Shown here piece after piece: positions 1 to 9,004 of a stretch of 42,958 bases of DNA. This stretch comes from an uncultured Acidobacteriota bacterium. Lineage in GTDB: Bacteria; Acidobacteriota; Terriglobia; Terriglobales; Acidobacteriaceae. The stretch spans positions 1 to 42,958 of the forward strand of contig CAIQPK010000056.1 in NCBI GenBank assembly GCA_903873705.1. Reading direction: 5' to 3'. The notes under the pieces are model-generated. The model did not search any database. It was not told the DNA's origin and saw only the letters and a program-made list of their open reading frames with translations. The position numbers were made by a program, and so were the translations under genes. Positions within the stretch are counted from its first letter, which is position 1; each line of letters begins with the position of its first letter.

Positions 1-572
1 ACTTCCTGCACACCTCTGACGTCACCTTCGACATGAAGACCAACAAGATGACCGTCCACAACTCCGAAGCCGAACCCTGGACCGTCACCCTCGTCGACAC
101 CGGCGACAACACCGGCACTGGCGGACGCTTGCGCCGCGTAGCCAGATACCTCGATGGCGAGGACGCCTTCTGCATGACCTACGGCGACGGCGTAGCCGAC
201 GTCGACATCACCGCCCTCGTCGCCTTTCACCGCCAGCACGGCAAAGCGGTCACCCTCACCAGCGTGCAGCCGGTCGCCCGCTTCGGTGCTCTCGGCCTGA
301 ACGACACGCAGATCTACTCCTTCCAGGAAAAGCCCAACGACGAAGGCGGATGGATTAACGGCGGCTTCTTCGTGCTCTCTCCGAAGGCCATTGATGCTGT
401 CACCGACGACCGCCAGATGTTCGAGCGCGAGCCCATCGAGCGCCTCGTGGCCGAGGGCCAGGTCCACGCCTTCTTCCACCGCGGCTTCTGGCAAGCGATG
501 GATACGCTGCGTGACAAGGTCCATCTCGAAGAGCTGTGGAGCAGTGGAAAGGCGCCATGGAAGACCTGGTAA
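1..572 (+). CDS. rfbF: Glucose-1-phosphate cytidylyltransferase, 5'-truncated
   Basis: The reading frame is open from base 3 (reading FLHTSDVTFDMKTN) to the TAA at 570-572, so the N-terminal part lies outside the window; the internal ATG at 33 is not the true start. The visible 189 residues match the C-terminal two thirds of RfbF, which makes CDP-glucose from CTP and glucose-1-phosphate at the head of CDP-deoxyhexose pathways. Diagnostic stretches are VTLVDTGDNTGTGGRL, the nucleotide/metal-site segment TYGDGVADVD, FQEKPNDEGGWINGGFFVL and the C-terminal GFWQAMDTLRDK followed by GKAPWKTW. The next gene, rfbG, overlaps its end by 16 bases, which suggests translational coupling. Sure of family; substrate specificity follows from the rfbG neighbour. 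Confidence 0.93.
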   Translation, partial: FLHTSDVTFDMKTNKMTVHNSEAEPWTVTLVDTGDNTGTGGRLRRVARYLDGEDAFCMTYGDGVADVDITALVAFHRQHGKAVTLTSVQPVARFGALGLNDTQIYSFQEKPNDEGGWINGGFFVLSPKAIDAVTDDRQMFEREPIERLVAEGQVHAFFHRGFWQAMDTLRDKVHLEELWSSGKAPWKTW

Positions 573-1639
573 AGCCGTCTGAACTCTGGCGCGGCAAGCG
601 CGTCTTCCTCACCGGGCACACCGGCTTCAAGGGTGGATGGCTCGCTCTCTGGCTCGCCTCAAAAGGTGCCATCGTGCGCGGTTATGCCCTCGATCCTGCC
701 ACCGAGACCAACCTCTTCGACATCGCTAACGTCGGCAGCGTCATCGAAGACATACGCGGCGATATCCGCAATCAGGCCACACTCGAACCCGCCCTGCGCG
801 ACTTCGCCCCTGAAGTCGTCTTCCACATGGCAGCGCAACCGCTCGTGCGTTACAGCTACGAAGACCCCATCGGAACCTACGAGACCAACGTCATCGGTAC
901 GGCCCGTGTCCTCGATGCCATCCGCCGCACGCCATCCGTGCGCGCGGTCGTCAGCGTCACCACCGACAAGTGCTATGAGAACAAGGAGTGGCTCTGGGGA
1001 TATCGTGAATCCGATCCGCTCGGAGGTTACGACCCTTACTCCAGCTCCAAGGCATGCGCCGAGATCGTCTCAGCGGCCTATCGCCAAAGCTACTTCCCTA
1101 TCTCCCGGTTATCCGAACACCGCTGCGCCATCGCCACCGCCCGCGCCGGCAACGTCATCGGAGGAGGTGACTGGTCCACCGACCGCCTCATCCCCGACCT
1201 GATCCGTGGCTTCCTCGCCGGCGACCCGGTACTCATCCGCAACCCACACGCCATCCGCCCGTGGCAGCACGTGCTCGAGCCGCTGCACGGCTACATCCTG
1301 CTCGCCGAGCGGCTCCTCACGCTCGACCCACGCTACGCCACGTCCTTCAACTTCGGCCCCTTCGACGACGACGTCCAGCCCGTAAGCTGGATCGTCGATC
1401 GCATGACGCACTACTGGGGTGGCACCGCCTCCTGGAAGCTGGACGCCAATCCTGGTGTGCACGAAGCCGGCTACCTGAAGCTGGACGCCAGCCGCGCCCG
1501 CGCAGAGTTGGGTTGGCAACCGCACCTTCATCTCGACACCGCCCTGGAGTGGCTCGTCTCCTGGTACAAGGCATGGCAGAGCGGCGCAGACATGCACGCC
1601 GTCTGCCTGGAGCAGATCGCCGCATACGAAAAACGCTGA
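557..1639 (+). CDS. rfbG: CDP-glucose 4,6-dehydratase
   Basis: Extended short-chain dehydrogenase of 360 residues that converts CDP-glucose to CDP-4-keto-6-deoxyglucose, the step after RfbF in synthesis of CDP-linked dideoxyhexoses or related surface sugars. The NAD-binding glycine motif GHTGFKGGW is near residue 20, SVTTDKCYEN gives the Thr/Asp-Lys active-site segment, and YDPYSSSKACAE carries the catalytic Tyr-x3-Lys. GNVIGGGDWSTDRLIPD and RPWQHVLEPLHGY are typical of this family. The ATG at 557 is preferred over an in-frame GTG at 536 because a GGAAAGG ribosome site lies 5 bases upstream and the protein then begins MEDLVKPSELWRGKRVF, as in relatives. The downstream deoxysugar genes usually found in such operons are absent; the next gene is convergent. 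Confidence 0.93.
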   Translation: MEDLVKPSELWRGKRVFLTGHTGFKGGWLALWLASKGAIVRGYALDPATETNLFDIANVGSVIEDIRGDIRNQATLEPALRDFAPEVVFHMAAQPLVRYSYEDPIGTYETNVIGTARVLDAIRRTPSVRAVVSVTTDKCYENKEWLWGYRESDPLGGYDPYSSSKACAEIVSAAYRQSYFPISRLSEHRCAIATARAGNVIGGGDWSTDRLIPDLIRGFLAGDPVLIRNPHAIRPWQHVLEPLHGYILLAERLLTLDPRYATSFNFGPFDDDVQPVSWIVDRMTHYWGGTASWKLDANPGVHEAGYLKLDASRARAELGWQPHLHLDTALEWLVSWYKAWQSGADMHAVCLEQIAAYEKR

Positions 1640-1660
1640 CCGCGGCGCGAGCGTTGGCGA

Positions 1661-3826
1661 CTAAAGCGTCTTAGCTGGCTTATGTCGCGCCGGAGAATTT
1701 TCCAGCGGTTTGACGCCGTCGGTGTACAGGCGAATGGAGCGACCGCCCACAATCGCCTTCTCTCCCACTTCGCCTTCGTGAAAGGGATCGTCAAGGTTTT
1801 CGGTGTCCATCACCTGTCGCCAGGCCGTCTTTTCGGGCGGCGCGGGCAGAGTGTACTCCACCCCCTGGTCTGACGCATTCACAAAGATCAGGAAGCTGTC
1901 GTCGATGACCATCGCACCGTCGTCATCCATCACATCCAGTGTCTTGCCATTCAGCATCAGCGCCAGCGAGCGGTTCCATTCGGTGTTCCACTGGTCGTCG
2001 GAAAGCTCATTGCCGTCCGTGCCATACCACGCAATGTCGCGCACGACGGAACCCCGAATTTGACGATCCTGGAAGAACTTCCGCCGGTGCAGATTGGGAT
2101 GCTCCCGTCGCAAGGCGATCAACCGTGAAGTGAAGTCGAGCAGGCGCTTCCGCGGCTCATCAAGTTTCCAGTCATGCCACGTCAATTCATTGTCCTGGCA
2201 ATAGCAATTGTTGTTTCCCTGCTGCGACCGGGCGATCTCATCTCCCGCTGCCAGCATGGGAACGCCCTGGCTCAGGAACAGCGTAGCGAGAAAGTTACGC
2301 ATCTGCCGCTCCCGCAGATGATTTACGTTCTCATCTTCGGTCGGTCCTTCAGCGCCCATGTTCCAGCTCTGATTGTCGTTCGCGCCATCGTTGTTGTCGT
2401 CGCCGTTAGCCTCGTTGTGCTTGTCGTTGTAACTGACCAGGTCGCACAGCGTGAAGCCGTCATGAGCCGTAATGAAGTTGATGGAAGCATTTGGCTTGCG
2501 ACCGTCGTTTTGATACAGATCGCTGGACCCTGTAAGCCGGTATGCAAAGTCAGAAAGCTGTCCACTGTCACCTTTCCAGAAGCGCCGCACCGTGTCGCGA
2601 TACTTGCCGTTCCACTCCGCCCAAAGCACGGGAAAATTCCCAACCTGGTACCCCCCATCGCCCACGTCCCACGGCTCGGCGATCAGTTTCACATCAGCCA
2701 ACGTCGGGTCCTGGTGGATCGTGTCGAAAAACGCCCCCAGCTTGTTCACATCGTGCAGTTCCCGCGCCAGTGTTGAGGCAAGATCAAAGCGAAAGCCGTC
2801 GACGTGCATGTCAGTCACCCAGTAGCGAAGGCTGTCCATCAGCAATTTCAGCACCTGCGGGTGATGCACGTTGAGCGTGTTCCCAGTGCCCGTATAGTCC
2901 ATATAAAAATGGGCATTATCAGCCACGGTCCGGTAGTAAGTCGTGTTATCGACGCCTTTCATGCTGAGCATCGGCCCCTTCTCGTTGCCCTCGCACGTGT
3001 GGTTGTAAACCACGTCGAGGATCACTTCGATGCCCTCGGCGTGCAACCGTTTCACCATTTCCTTGAACTCGGTCACCTGGCCGGCATCGTCTCCGCTCGC
3101 GCTGTAGCGCGCCATCGGAGCGAAGTAGCCGAGCGTGTTGTAACCCCAGTAATCGCGCAGTCCCTTGTCCAGCAAATTGCCTTCATCGATGAAGTGATGC
3201 ACCGGCAGCAACTCCACTGCCGTCACACCCAGCTTCTTGAGATAGGCAATGCTCGACGCATGCGCGAGCCCGGCGTACGTTCCACGCAACGATTCCGGCA
3301 CATCGGGGTTGCGCATACTGAAGCCGCGCACGTGCATTTCGTAAATCACCGACTCGGAAAGCGGTATCTGCGGCAGTTTGTCCTTGCCCCAGTCGAAGTC
3401 GCAGCCAACAACCACACTCTTCGGAACACTCGCAGCACTATCCTGCTCATCCTTCTTCGTGTCATTGCCCGACATCAAATCGTAAGGGAAGATCGGTCCC
3501 TTCCACTCCACGTCTCCTGCAACCGCCTTCGCATAGGGATCGACAAGGAGCTTGGCCGAATTGAAGCGCAACCCGTTTTGCGGCTCCCACGGTCCTTCCA
3601 CGCGGTACCCGTAACGCTGGCCAGCCATAATGTTCTTTACCAGCCCATGCCAGACGAATGCGGTGCGCTCCTTGAGCGTCACGCAGTCAGTTTGGTTGCC
3701 GTCTTCATCGAAAAAGCACAGCTGAACATCGGTGGCATTTTCCGAGTAAATTGCGAAATTGGTGCCGCCATCAACGACCGTAGCGCCCAGCGGATACGGT
3801 TTACCCGGTAAAAGTGTGCGTTGCAT
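1661..3826 (-). CDS. glgX: Glycogen debranching enzyme GlgX
   Basis: GH13 isoamylase-type debranching enzyme of 721 residues that hydrolyses alpha-1,6 branches of glycogen limit dextrins in the cytoplasm. An N-terminal CBM48-like domain (GATVVDGGTNFAIYSENAT) precedes the catalytic barrel. The four GH13 signatures are visible: DVVYNHTCEG near 271, DGFRFDLAS with nucleophile Asp near 348, LIAEPWDVG with acid/base Glu near 384, and FITAHDGFTL with the transition-state Asp. The start is set at the CAT on 3824-3826, giving MQRTLLPGKPYPLGATV with GAGG just upstream; the longer open frame to 3913 adds a non-homologous leader. No other glycogen gene is adjacent; the upstream gene (3934-6309) is 107 bases away on the same strand. 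Confidence 0.95.
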   Translation of the reverse strand: MQRTLLPGKPYPLGATVVDGGTNFAIYSENATDVQLCFFDEDGNQTDCVTLKERTAFVWHGLVKNIMAGQRYGYRVEGPWEPQNGLRFNSAKLLVDPYAKAVAGDVEWKGPIFPYDLMSGNDTKKDEQDSAASVPKSVVVGCDFDWGKDKLPQIPLSESVIYEMHVRGFSMRNPDVPESLRGTYAGLAHASSIAYLKKLGVTAVELLPVHHFIDEGNLLDKGLRDYWGYNTLGYFAPMARYSASGDDAGQVTEFKEMVKRLHAEGIEVILDVVYNHTCEGNEKGPMLSMKGVDNTTYYRTVADNAHFYMDYTGTGNTLNVHHPQVLKLLMDSLRYWVTDMHVDGFRFDLASTLARELHDVNKLGAFFDTIHQDPTLADVKLIAEPWDVGDGGYQVGNFPVLWAEWNGKYRDTVRRFWKGDSGQLSDFAYRLTGSSDLYQNDGRKPNASINFITAHDGFTLCDLVSYNDKHNEANGDDNNDGANDNQSWNMGAEGPTEDENVNHLRERQMRNFLATLFLSQGVPMLAAGDEIARSQQGNNNCYCQDNELTWHDWKLDEPRKRLLDFTSRLIALRREHPNLHRRKFFQDRQIRGSVVRDIAWYGTDGNELSDDQWNTEWNRSLALMLNGKTLDVMDDDGAMVIDDSFLIFVNASDQGVEYTLPAPPEKTAWRQVMDTENLDDPFHEGEVGEKAIVGGRSIRLYTDGVKPLENSPARHKPAKTL

Positions 3827-3933
3827 AAACCTCGTTGCGACGAAGGAATCGCGGACACACCCCAGGGGAATGTGGTTTGGTTGCCGCCTCATGCATAGAT
3901 GCAGCCTGCCCACCTACGGCTGCTCACCCCGCA

Positions 3934-6309
3934 TCATTCAATAACCAGCGTAACGGTGACGCGATGCGTGACCACCATACCGGCGAGGTTGGTTCCGGTT
4001 CCCGTGATCGTCAAAGGAAGCGTCTGACTGGCGCGGGTAGAGGAGGTGAACGCTCTGTCCCCGCACCCCACGGCCGCCGTCAGTCCGGCTAAACCGACCA
4101 GTAGAGCTAGCGTCTTGATGCCCCTCACGCCTTTGGTTCGCCTGCGCACATAGGGAAGAGAAATGCCGAAGATCAAGAGCACGCCGATCCGAATATCTGT
4201 CGGACGGGTTTGCATGGCCAGTGCCGTCGTTTGGATCGCTAACGACACCGGCACAGCACCACTTCCGGGTACAACCGTCGCCGGGGAGAAAGTAGCGTTC
4301 GCGCCGGACGGCAGACCGGTGACACTCATACTCACCGCTCCCGAAAAGGGTGCGGGCTGCGAGGAGACAATCAACGCATAGCTGGCAATAGTGCCACCAG
4401 GAACCGCCTGCGTAGGGCTGCCGCTCACCGCCACGTCAAAGTCAGGCATGGCGCTCACCGTCAGGATAGCGGCGGCCGACGTGCTGGCAAGAAAGTTGTG
4501 ATCGCCTCCATACAACGCCGTAATCACGTGGGTGCCCGCTACCGGAGCGAGATACACCGCCGCGGCATTTCCGCCGGAAACGCTACCCGCCACGATACTG
4601 ACACCGTTGTCGAGAAAGGTCACGCTACCGGTCGGCACGCCGCGCGTGACCGGGACCACCGTCGCACTCACCGTCGCGGGAAGACCCGCGTAGGCAACTG
4701 AAGGCACTGCAGCGTTGATCAGTGCAGGCGCCTGCACGATGTGTAACGTGCCCGAGGACGACGCCGGACTGACCACGTAGTTACTGCTCGCAGAACCGGA
4801 AAGCGAAGCGCCGATCGGATACGTCCCCACCGGCGCGAGGTCCTGTGCAGTGGAACTGAAAGTGACGCTAACATTAGCGGCATCGCGGGCTAGCACCCCG
4901 GCTATGGTCCCCGACAGCGGCACCGTGATACCACCGTAGGTCATCGTTACCTCAGTTGCCGTCGTGGTCACCATGGCCGGCGCAACCGTTGTCGAAACCG
5001 GCGAACTGCTGGCGGCCTTATGCACGCCATCACCTGCGAATGTCGCCGTCAATACATGTGCACCTGCAGAGAGTCCGTCCGCAGTGAGCATGGCCGTTCC
5101 ACTGACCAGGGGCGCTGCCGTCACGACGGACGTCCCATCCAGCAGCACTACATTTCCTTGTGGAGCCGGACCATTTGTGGTGACGACAGCGTCCACGGTT
5201 CCCTGTCCGTAAATCAATGGCGCGGGGACGGAAAGCGCCACACTATCAACTTGAAGCGACACGCCAGGCAGCGCGTAAAGATTGGCGTTGGCGGCGATTT
5301 CCTGAACCAGGTGATTGCGCGCATCGGCGAACACCGGGAGGCTGTAACGCGAAATCGCGACACCGCGCGGCGAGTTCAACAATGCGGAAGTTGCCACCGC
5401 TCCATCGGGCGAGTACCCCTGCACGCCATTACCCGCAACCGTACTGATCACGCCAAGCTGATTCACTAGTCGCAGCCGCTGGTTGTCAGAGTCAGAAAAA
5501 ACAACATCCCCGGAAGGCAGAACGGCGACGCCCCGTGGCAGAAAGAGCGTTGCTCTTGTGGCAGGTCCGCCGTCACCGCTGAAGCCGCGAGCGCCGCTGC
5601 CAGCGATCGTCGTGATGATGCCGTTCGAATCGATCATGCGAACACGATGATTGTGTGAATCCGCAAAAAAGATGCGGCCATTCGCGTCGATCGCGATGCC
5701 CGCAGGCGTGTCCAGTTGCGCCAACTTTGCGGCACCGCCGTCGCCGCTGAAGCCTTGCGTACCGCTACCTGCGATCGTGGTCAATACTCCTGAGGACAAT
5801 CCCCGCACCCGGTGATTGCCGCTGTCGGCAATCACCACGTTCCGCCCATAAACCGCCAGCGCTAGCGGCATATTCAATCTCGCCAACCGCGCGTCACCGC
5901 CGTCTCCGGAAAAGCCCTTGACGCCTGTGCCGGCTACCGTCTGGATTTGCCCAGCGACAACCGCGCGGATACGCTGGTTACCCGTGTCGGCAATGTAAAG
6001 CGTTCCGTCCGCAGCGACCGCAACTGACTCCGGCGCATTGAGCAGCGCCTGCAACGCAGGGCCATCGTCACCTGCAAATCCTTGCAAACCGGTCCCGGCC
6101 ACCACGGTCACCGTCTCATCCAGCGCAACTTCCAGCACCTGGTTGCGATGGGCATCGGCGACGAAGAGGTTTCCGGCAGCGTCGTAAGCCACGCCCGAAG
6201 GCAGTAGAAAGGGGGGGGTGGCGGACTGCGCCGTCACAGGAGTAGATGCGAGCACCCACCACACAGTCACCGCGCATGACGTTCGCAAACGAGAATTGCA
6301 GCAGCGCAA
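3934..6309 (-). CDS. Exported six-blade NHL-repeat protein with Ig-like domains
   Basis: 791-residue exported protein of unknown role. A signal peptide (residues about 1-29, ending PVTAQSA) is followed by six NHL repeats with the recurrent cores LFVADAHRNQV, LYIADTGNQRIR, VVIADSGNHRVR, IFFADSHNHRVR and VVFSDSDNQRLR, each joined by GxxTxVAGTGxxGFSGDGGxA linkers. This is one complete six-bladed propeller. Three to four bacterial Ig-like/MBG segments follow (about 350-670), then a C-terminal stretch with a hydrophobic helix, an RRRTK stop and LAGLTAAVGCGDRAF, a tail seen in many acidobacterial surface proteins. The TTG start is supported by AGGAGG five bases upstream. A surface binding or adhesion role is inferred only from architecture. 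Confidence 0.85.
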   Translation of the reverse strand: MRCCNSRLRTSCAVTVWWVLASTPVTAQSATPPFLLPSGVAYDAAGNLFVADAHRNQVLEVALDETVTVVAGTGLQGFAGDDGPALQALLNAPESVAVAADGTLYIADTGNQRIRAVVAGQIQTVAGTGVKGFSGDGGDARLARLNMPLALAVYGRNVVIADSGNHRVRGLSSGVLTTIAGSGTQGFSGDGGAAKLAQLDTPAGIAIDANGRIFFADSHNHRVRMIDSNGIITTIAGSGARGFSGDGGPATRATLFLPRGVAVLPSGDVVFSDSDNQRLRLVNQLGVISTVAGNGVQGYSPDGAVATSALLNSPRGVAISRYSLPVFADARNHLVQEIAANANLYALPGVSLQVDSVALSVPAPLIYGQGTVDAVVTTNGPAPQGNVVLLDGTSVVTAAPLVSGTAMLTADGLSAGAHVLTATFAGDGVHKAASSSPVSTTVAPAMVTTTATEVTMTYGGITVPLSGTIAGVLARDAANVSVTFSSTAQDLAPVGTYPIGASLSGSASSNYVVSPASSSGTLHIVQAPALINAAVPSVAYAGLPATVSATVVPVTRGVPTGSVTFLDNGVSIVAGSVSGGNAAAVYLAPVAGTHVITALYGGDHNFLASTSAAAILTVSAMPDFDVAVSGSPTQAVPGGTIASYALIVSSQPAPFSGAVSMSVTGLPSGANATFSPATVVPGSGAVPVSLAIQTTALAMQTRPTDIRIGVLLIFGISLPYVRRRTKGVRGIKTLALLVGLAGLTAAVGCGDRAFTSSTRASQTLPLTITGTGTNLAGMVVTHRVTVTLVIE

Positions 6310-6422
6310 CGAATCCTCCTCAGCGCAGGCACGCGTTCAAAGTGTGCTTCCATGCGGATTCGCTGCCATCATAACCCGCGCGTTTCCCGCACGCGAGGGA
6401 AAACTTCCGTTCGTCTCTGCGG

Positions 6423-7547
6423 TCATTCCCGCACGACGGATTTAACCAGGTTACGCGGACGGTCAACGTCGACCCCGTTCCGCACGGCCATAAAGTAGGC
6501 AAACAGCTGTAGCGTCACGACCTCGTAAATCGGCAGCGTGTACTCATTCGCCGGCTCAACCTCCACCACGTCGCTAGCCAGCGCGCGAAGCGTTGCGTCC
6601 CCGGTGTTACCGATGGCAATTGTTCTGGCGCGCTGGATGCGCAGGTCGTCGAGCAAACCGATGGTCTTCTCGTAGCGCAACACCGACTCCGCATCGGCGT
6701 GATCCACAGTCGCGAGAATAACCAGCGGAACCTCATCTGACACCAGCGCGTTGGGTCCATGTTTCAACTCTCCCGATGGGTAACCTTCCGCGTGAATGTA
6801 AGACGACTCCTTCAACTTCAATGCACCTTCACGGGCGATCGGGTAATGAACGGCCCGCCCCAGGTATAGCAACGTCCTCGCAGCGTGATACTTTTCGGCG
6901 AGCTGATGCATCTGTTCTTCCCATGCTGCCAGCTGTTGTTGCATCAGCGCAGGTATTTGCCGCAACGCGGCCACTTGCACCCGAACGTCCGGCGCATCGC
7001 TTGCGCCACGGCATTCCGCGGCCAGCAGGCTCAGCAAGCGGAGAACTACCAGTTGCGTTGTAAAACTTTTCGTCGCTGGAATGGCGCGCTCCACCCCGGC
7101 TAACGTGGGCAGTGCCACGTCCGCTTCACGCATCATCGTGGAGGTCGCAACATTGGTTACAGCCATTGTCGGATGCCCGCGGCGCTTTGCCTCTCTCAGC
7201 GCGGCAAGCGTGTCCGCTGTTTCCCCCGACTGTGAAATAACCAGCACCGCTGGATCGCGCTTGGTATGGGTCGACCGGCAGATGTATTCGCTCGCGTACT
7301 CGACGTCCACCGAAAGACCCGCGGCATCTTCCAGCATGATCTCCGCCGCCAGACCGGCGTGGCGGCTCGATCCGCTGGCTGCAATCACCAGGTCCTTGTG
7401 TCTCAGAAAGCACTCGGCTGCCGTACCGAAAAATTCGGCTCGCAGACTGTCTCCGTCGACGTAGTGTCCCAGCGTGGTTTCGATCGCGGCAGGCTGCTCA
7501 TAGATCTCGCGCAGCATGGCATGCGCAAACGTGCGTGACTCACTCAT
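6423..7547 (-). CDS. GlmS-like double-SIS sugar isomerase/deaminase lacking a glutaminase domain
   Basis: 374-residue protein with two SIS domains equivalent to the isomerase half of GlmS. SGSSRHAGLAAEIML and ISQSGETADTLAALREAKRRG (ligand-phosphate loop SxSGET) mark the first domain, YPSGELKHGPNALV the second, and the C-terminus VDVDRPRNLVKSVVRE is that of GlmS. No N-terminal Cys glutaminase domain is present, so it cannot hydrolyse glutamine. Known proteins of this shape are NagB-II type glucosamine-6-phosphate deaminases and related aminosugar-phosphate isomerases, so catabolic deamination is the most likely role. The ATG at 7547 with AGAGG seven bases upstream is chosen over a GTG at 7562. 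It is divergent from engB with only 59 bases between the starts. Confidence 0.85.
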   Translation of the reverse strand: MSESRTFAHAMLREIYEQPAAIETTLGHYVDGDSLRAEFFGTAAECFLRHKDLVIAASGSSRHAGLAAEIMLEDAAGLSVDVEYASEYICRSTHTKRDPAVLVISQSGETADTLAALREAKRRGHPTMAVTNVATSTMMREADVALPTLAGVERAIPATKSFTTQLVVLRLLSLLAAECRGASDAPDVRVQVAALRQIPALMQQQLAAWEEQMHQLAEKYHAARTLLYLGRAVHYPIAREGALKLKESSYIHAEGYPSGELKHGPNALVSDEVPLVILATVDHADAESVLRYEKTIGLLDDLRIQRARTIAIGNTGDATLRALASDVVEVEPANEYTLPIYEVVTLQLFAYFMAVRNGVDVDRPRNLVKSVVRE

Positions 7548-7606
7548 AGCGAACCTCTTCACAATCCATTGTAGTGAGACGCGAGAAACCGGATAAGCTT
7601 GAGATC

Positions 7607-8221
7607 ATGCGCTTCACCCCCAAGTTTCTGCTTTCGGCCATGAGCCCCGACCACTTCCCAAACGAATCCCGCACCGGCGGCGCGCCTGAAGTCGCGTTTC
7701 TCGGTCGATCCAACGTCGGAAAGTCCTCGCTCATCAACAAGCTTCTCGGCTCAAAAGAGGCCAAGGTCTCCTCTACGCCAGGACGAACCCGCGCGATCAA
7801 CTTCTTCGCGCTGCACGAAGGCACGCCGTCCAAGCACACTTTGCGCCCGTCTCTCATCTTTGCCGACCTGCCTGGCTACGGCTATGCCAAGATCTCGAAG
7901 TCTATTTCAGCCGAGTGGCCATCGTTCATCGAACCCTACCTGAATGAACGTGAAACGCTCGCACTTTGCGTTTGCCTGGTCGACACCAACATTCCGCCAC
8001 AAGAAAGCGATACGCTGCTGCTGACTGCGCTCCGCCAAATGCAGCGGCCACATATCGTTGTGGGCACCAAGTCCGATCGACTTTCAGGCAACGCTCTAAC
8101 GAAGTCGCTAAAGGCATTGAAAGAAGCGCATGGCGAAGACGTCATTTTGCCTGTCTCGGTCAAAACGGAAAAAGGCGTGGCCGCTTTATGGCCTGAGATC
8201 GTCGGCGTGATTCAGGACTAA
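7607..8221 (+). CDS. engB: Ribosome biogenesis GTP-binding protein EngB/YsxC/YihA
   Basis: TrmE-Era-EngA-EngB family GTPase of 204 residues needed for late assembly of the large ribosomal subunit. G1 is GRSNVGKSSLIN, G2 the Thr in STPGRTRAINFF, G3 DLPGYGYAK (the YGYA extension is specific to EngB) and G4 VGTKSDRL. FLLSAMSPDHFP is the usual EngB N-terminal strand. The ATG at 607 bases past 7000 (MRFTPKFLLSAM) fits family length better than the GTG at 7574. The stop lies three bases before the convergent end of the next minus-strand gene, so the two transcripts may overlap. Confidence 0.95.
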   Translation: MRFTPKFLLSAMSPDHFPNESRTGGAPEVAFLGRSNVGKSSLINKLLGSKEAKVSSTPGRTRAINFFALHEGTPSKHTLRPSLIFADLPGYGYAKISKSISAEWPSFIEPYLNERETLALCVCLVDTNIPPQESDTLLLTALRQMQRPHIVVGTKSDRLSGNALTKSLKALKEAHGEDVILPVSVKTEKGVAALWPEIVGVIQD

Positions 8222-8224
8222 ACA

Positions 8225-8935
8225 CTAGTCCCCGATGCGCTGACGCTCACTCTTGCTGAGCCACAACCATCGGCCGTTCCGTCGCGCTTCCGGCAGATAC
8301 TGTGACACTCGTTGAATCCAGCGCCTCCGAATAATGTCGCCAACTGGCAGGAGTGCGAGCAGTTTTTCATCCAATAACCGCAGTTCAGCAGCGCTCTGTA
8401 CCGGGAGATAGTATTCGTGGCGCCTCTTCCCTGCGAATACAACGGAATGACGCTTGGGATGATTCTTGTCTCGCCAAGCGGTAAATCGCGTCGGCATTCC
8501 CGCCACCTCGAGGGTATGGACGCATGGGTCTTGCATCAAGGGTTCGGCGTCTTGACTTGACCCGATCAGCAGCAGGTCAGGTTGAATGCCGCGTTCGATC
8601 ATCTCCTGCAATGCCGGCCGCACTTCAGAAATAAGCCCAACGCTCAGGGCACGTTTCTGGCGCACCTCGTTCTTGAGCGTTCGCATTGCTTCGTCGAGCG
8701 TGTTGACCACAAAGTCGAACTCGCCACGGCGCATTCCCGACTTCATCGCCGCGGCGTCCGCGTCGATTGCCAGCGTCGCACCGCCGGCGATGCTGACCGC
8801 AGAGGGCACACCGGTAAGCGCGCAGCCTTCACCGCAGCACAGCACCAGCGCTCCGCCCCAGTCCTCACGCATCTCGACGAGCGTGCCGTAAGACCGTAGC
8901 GTCTCCAGTTGCCGGTCATGCGGGTTCAGAATCAT
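8225..8935 (-). CDS. Uncharacterised protein resembling the urocanase Rossmann domain
   Basis: 236 residues, not assigned to a characterised enzyme. Residues about 25-135 resemble the NAD-binding domain of urocanate hydratase: a strand ending in a glycine-rich turn (LVLCCGEGCALTG), GGATLAIDADAAAMKSGMRR in the position of urocanase's VxxDxxRIxRR, LDEAMRTLKNEVRQKRALS, VGLISEVRPALQEM and RGIQPDLLLIGSS where urocanase has PDxxTDQTSAHD. The substrate-binding parts are missing, and the C-terminal 100 residues (KRHSVVFAGKRRHEYYLPV onward, basic, ending WLWLSKSERQRIGD) are unlike urocanase. No histidine-degradation gene is nearby. The resemblance is by eye; urocanase activity is not claimed. Confidence 0.6.
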   Translation of the reverse strand: MILNPHDRQLETLRSYGTLVEMREDWGGALVLCCGEGCALTGVPSAVSIAGGATLAIDADAAAMKSGMRRGEFDFVVNTLDEAMRTLKNEVRQKRALSVGLISEVRPALQEMIERGIQPDLLLIGSSQDAEPLMQDPCVHTLEVAGMPTRFTAWRDKNHPKRHSVVFAGKRRHEYYLPVQSAAELRLLDEKLLALLPVGDIIRRRWIQRVSQYLPEARRNGRWLWLSKSERQRIGD

Positions 8936-8956
8936 TCGTGCCCTTCGTCAAAGAGA

Positions 8957-8987
8957 AAGGCTCCGCAGCAGCGCGCCGCAGAGCCTT
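8957..8987 (-). terminator. Rho-independent terminator of the inositol-phosphate synthase gene
   Basis: On the minus strand, AAGGCTC and GAGCCTT pair around a GC-rich loop that can itself pair in part, and the hairpin is followed by TTTCTCTTT. It lies just past the stop of the 9005-10345 gene. Confidence 0.65.
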
Positions 8988-9004
8988 CCGTGTCGCTGTA
9001 GGAG

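Noticed and set aside
2174-3811. Long + strand frames opposite glgX
   Set aside because: They are antisense to a gene with all four GH13 motifs and show no family features.
6208-6219. Run of eight G in the NHL-protein gene as a possible frameshift or phase-variation tract
   Set aside because: The frame is continuous across it with a normal signal peptide and first NHL repeat; a single tract without evidence of variation is not enough.
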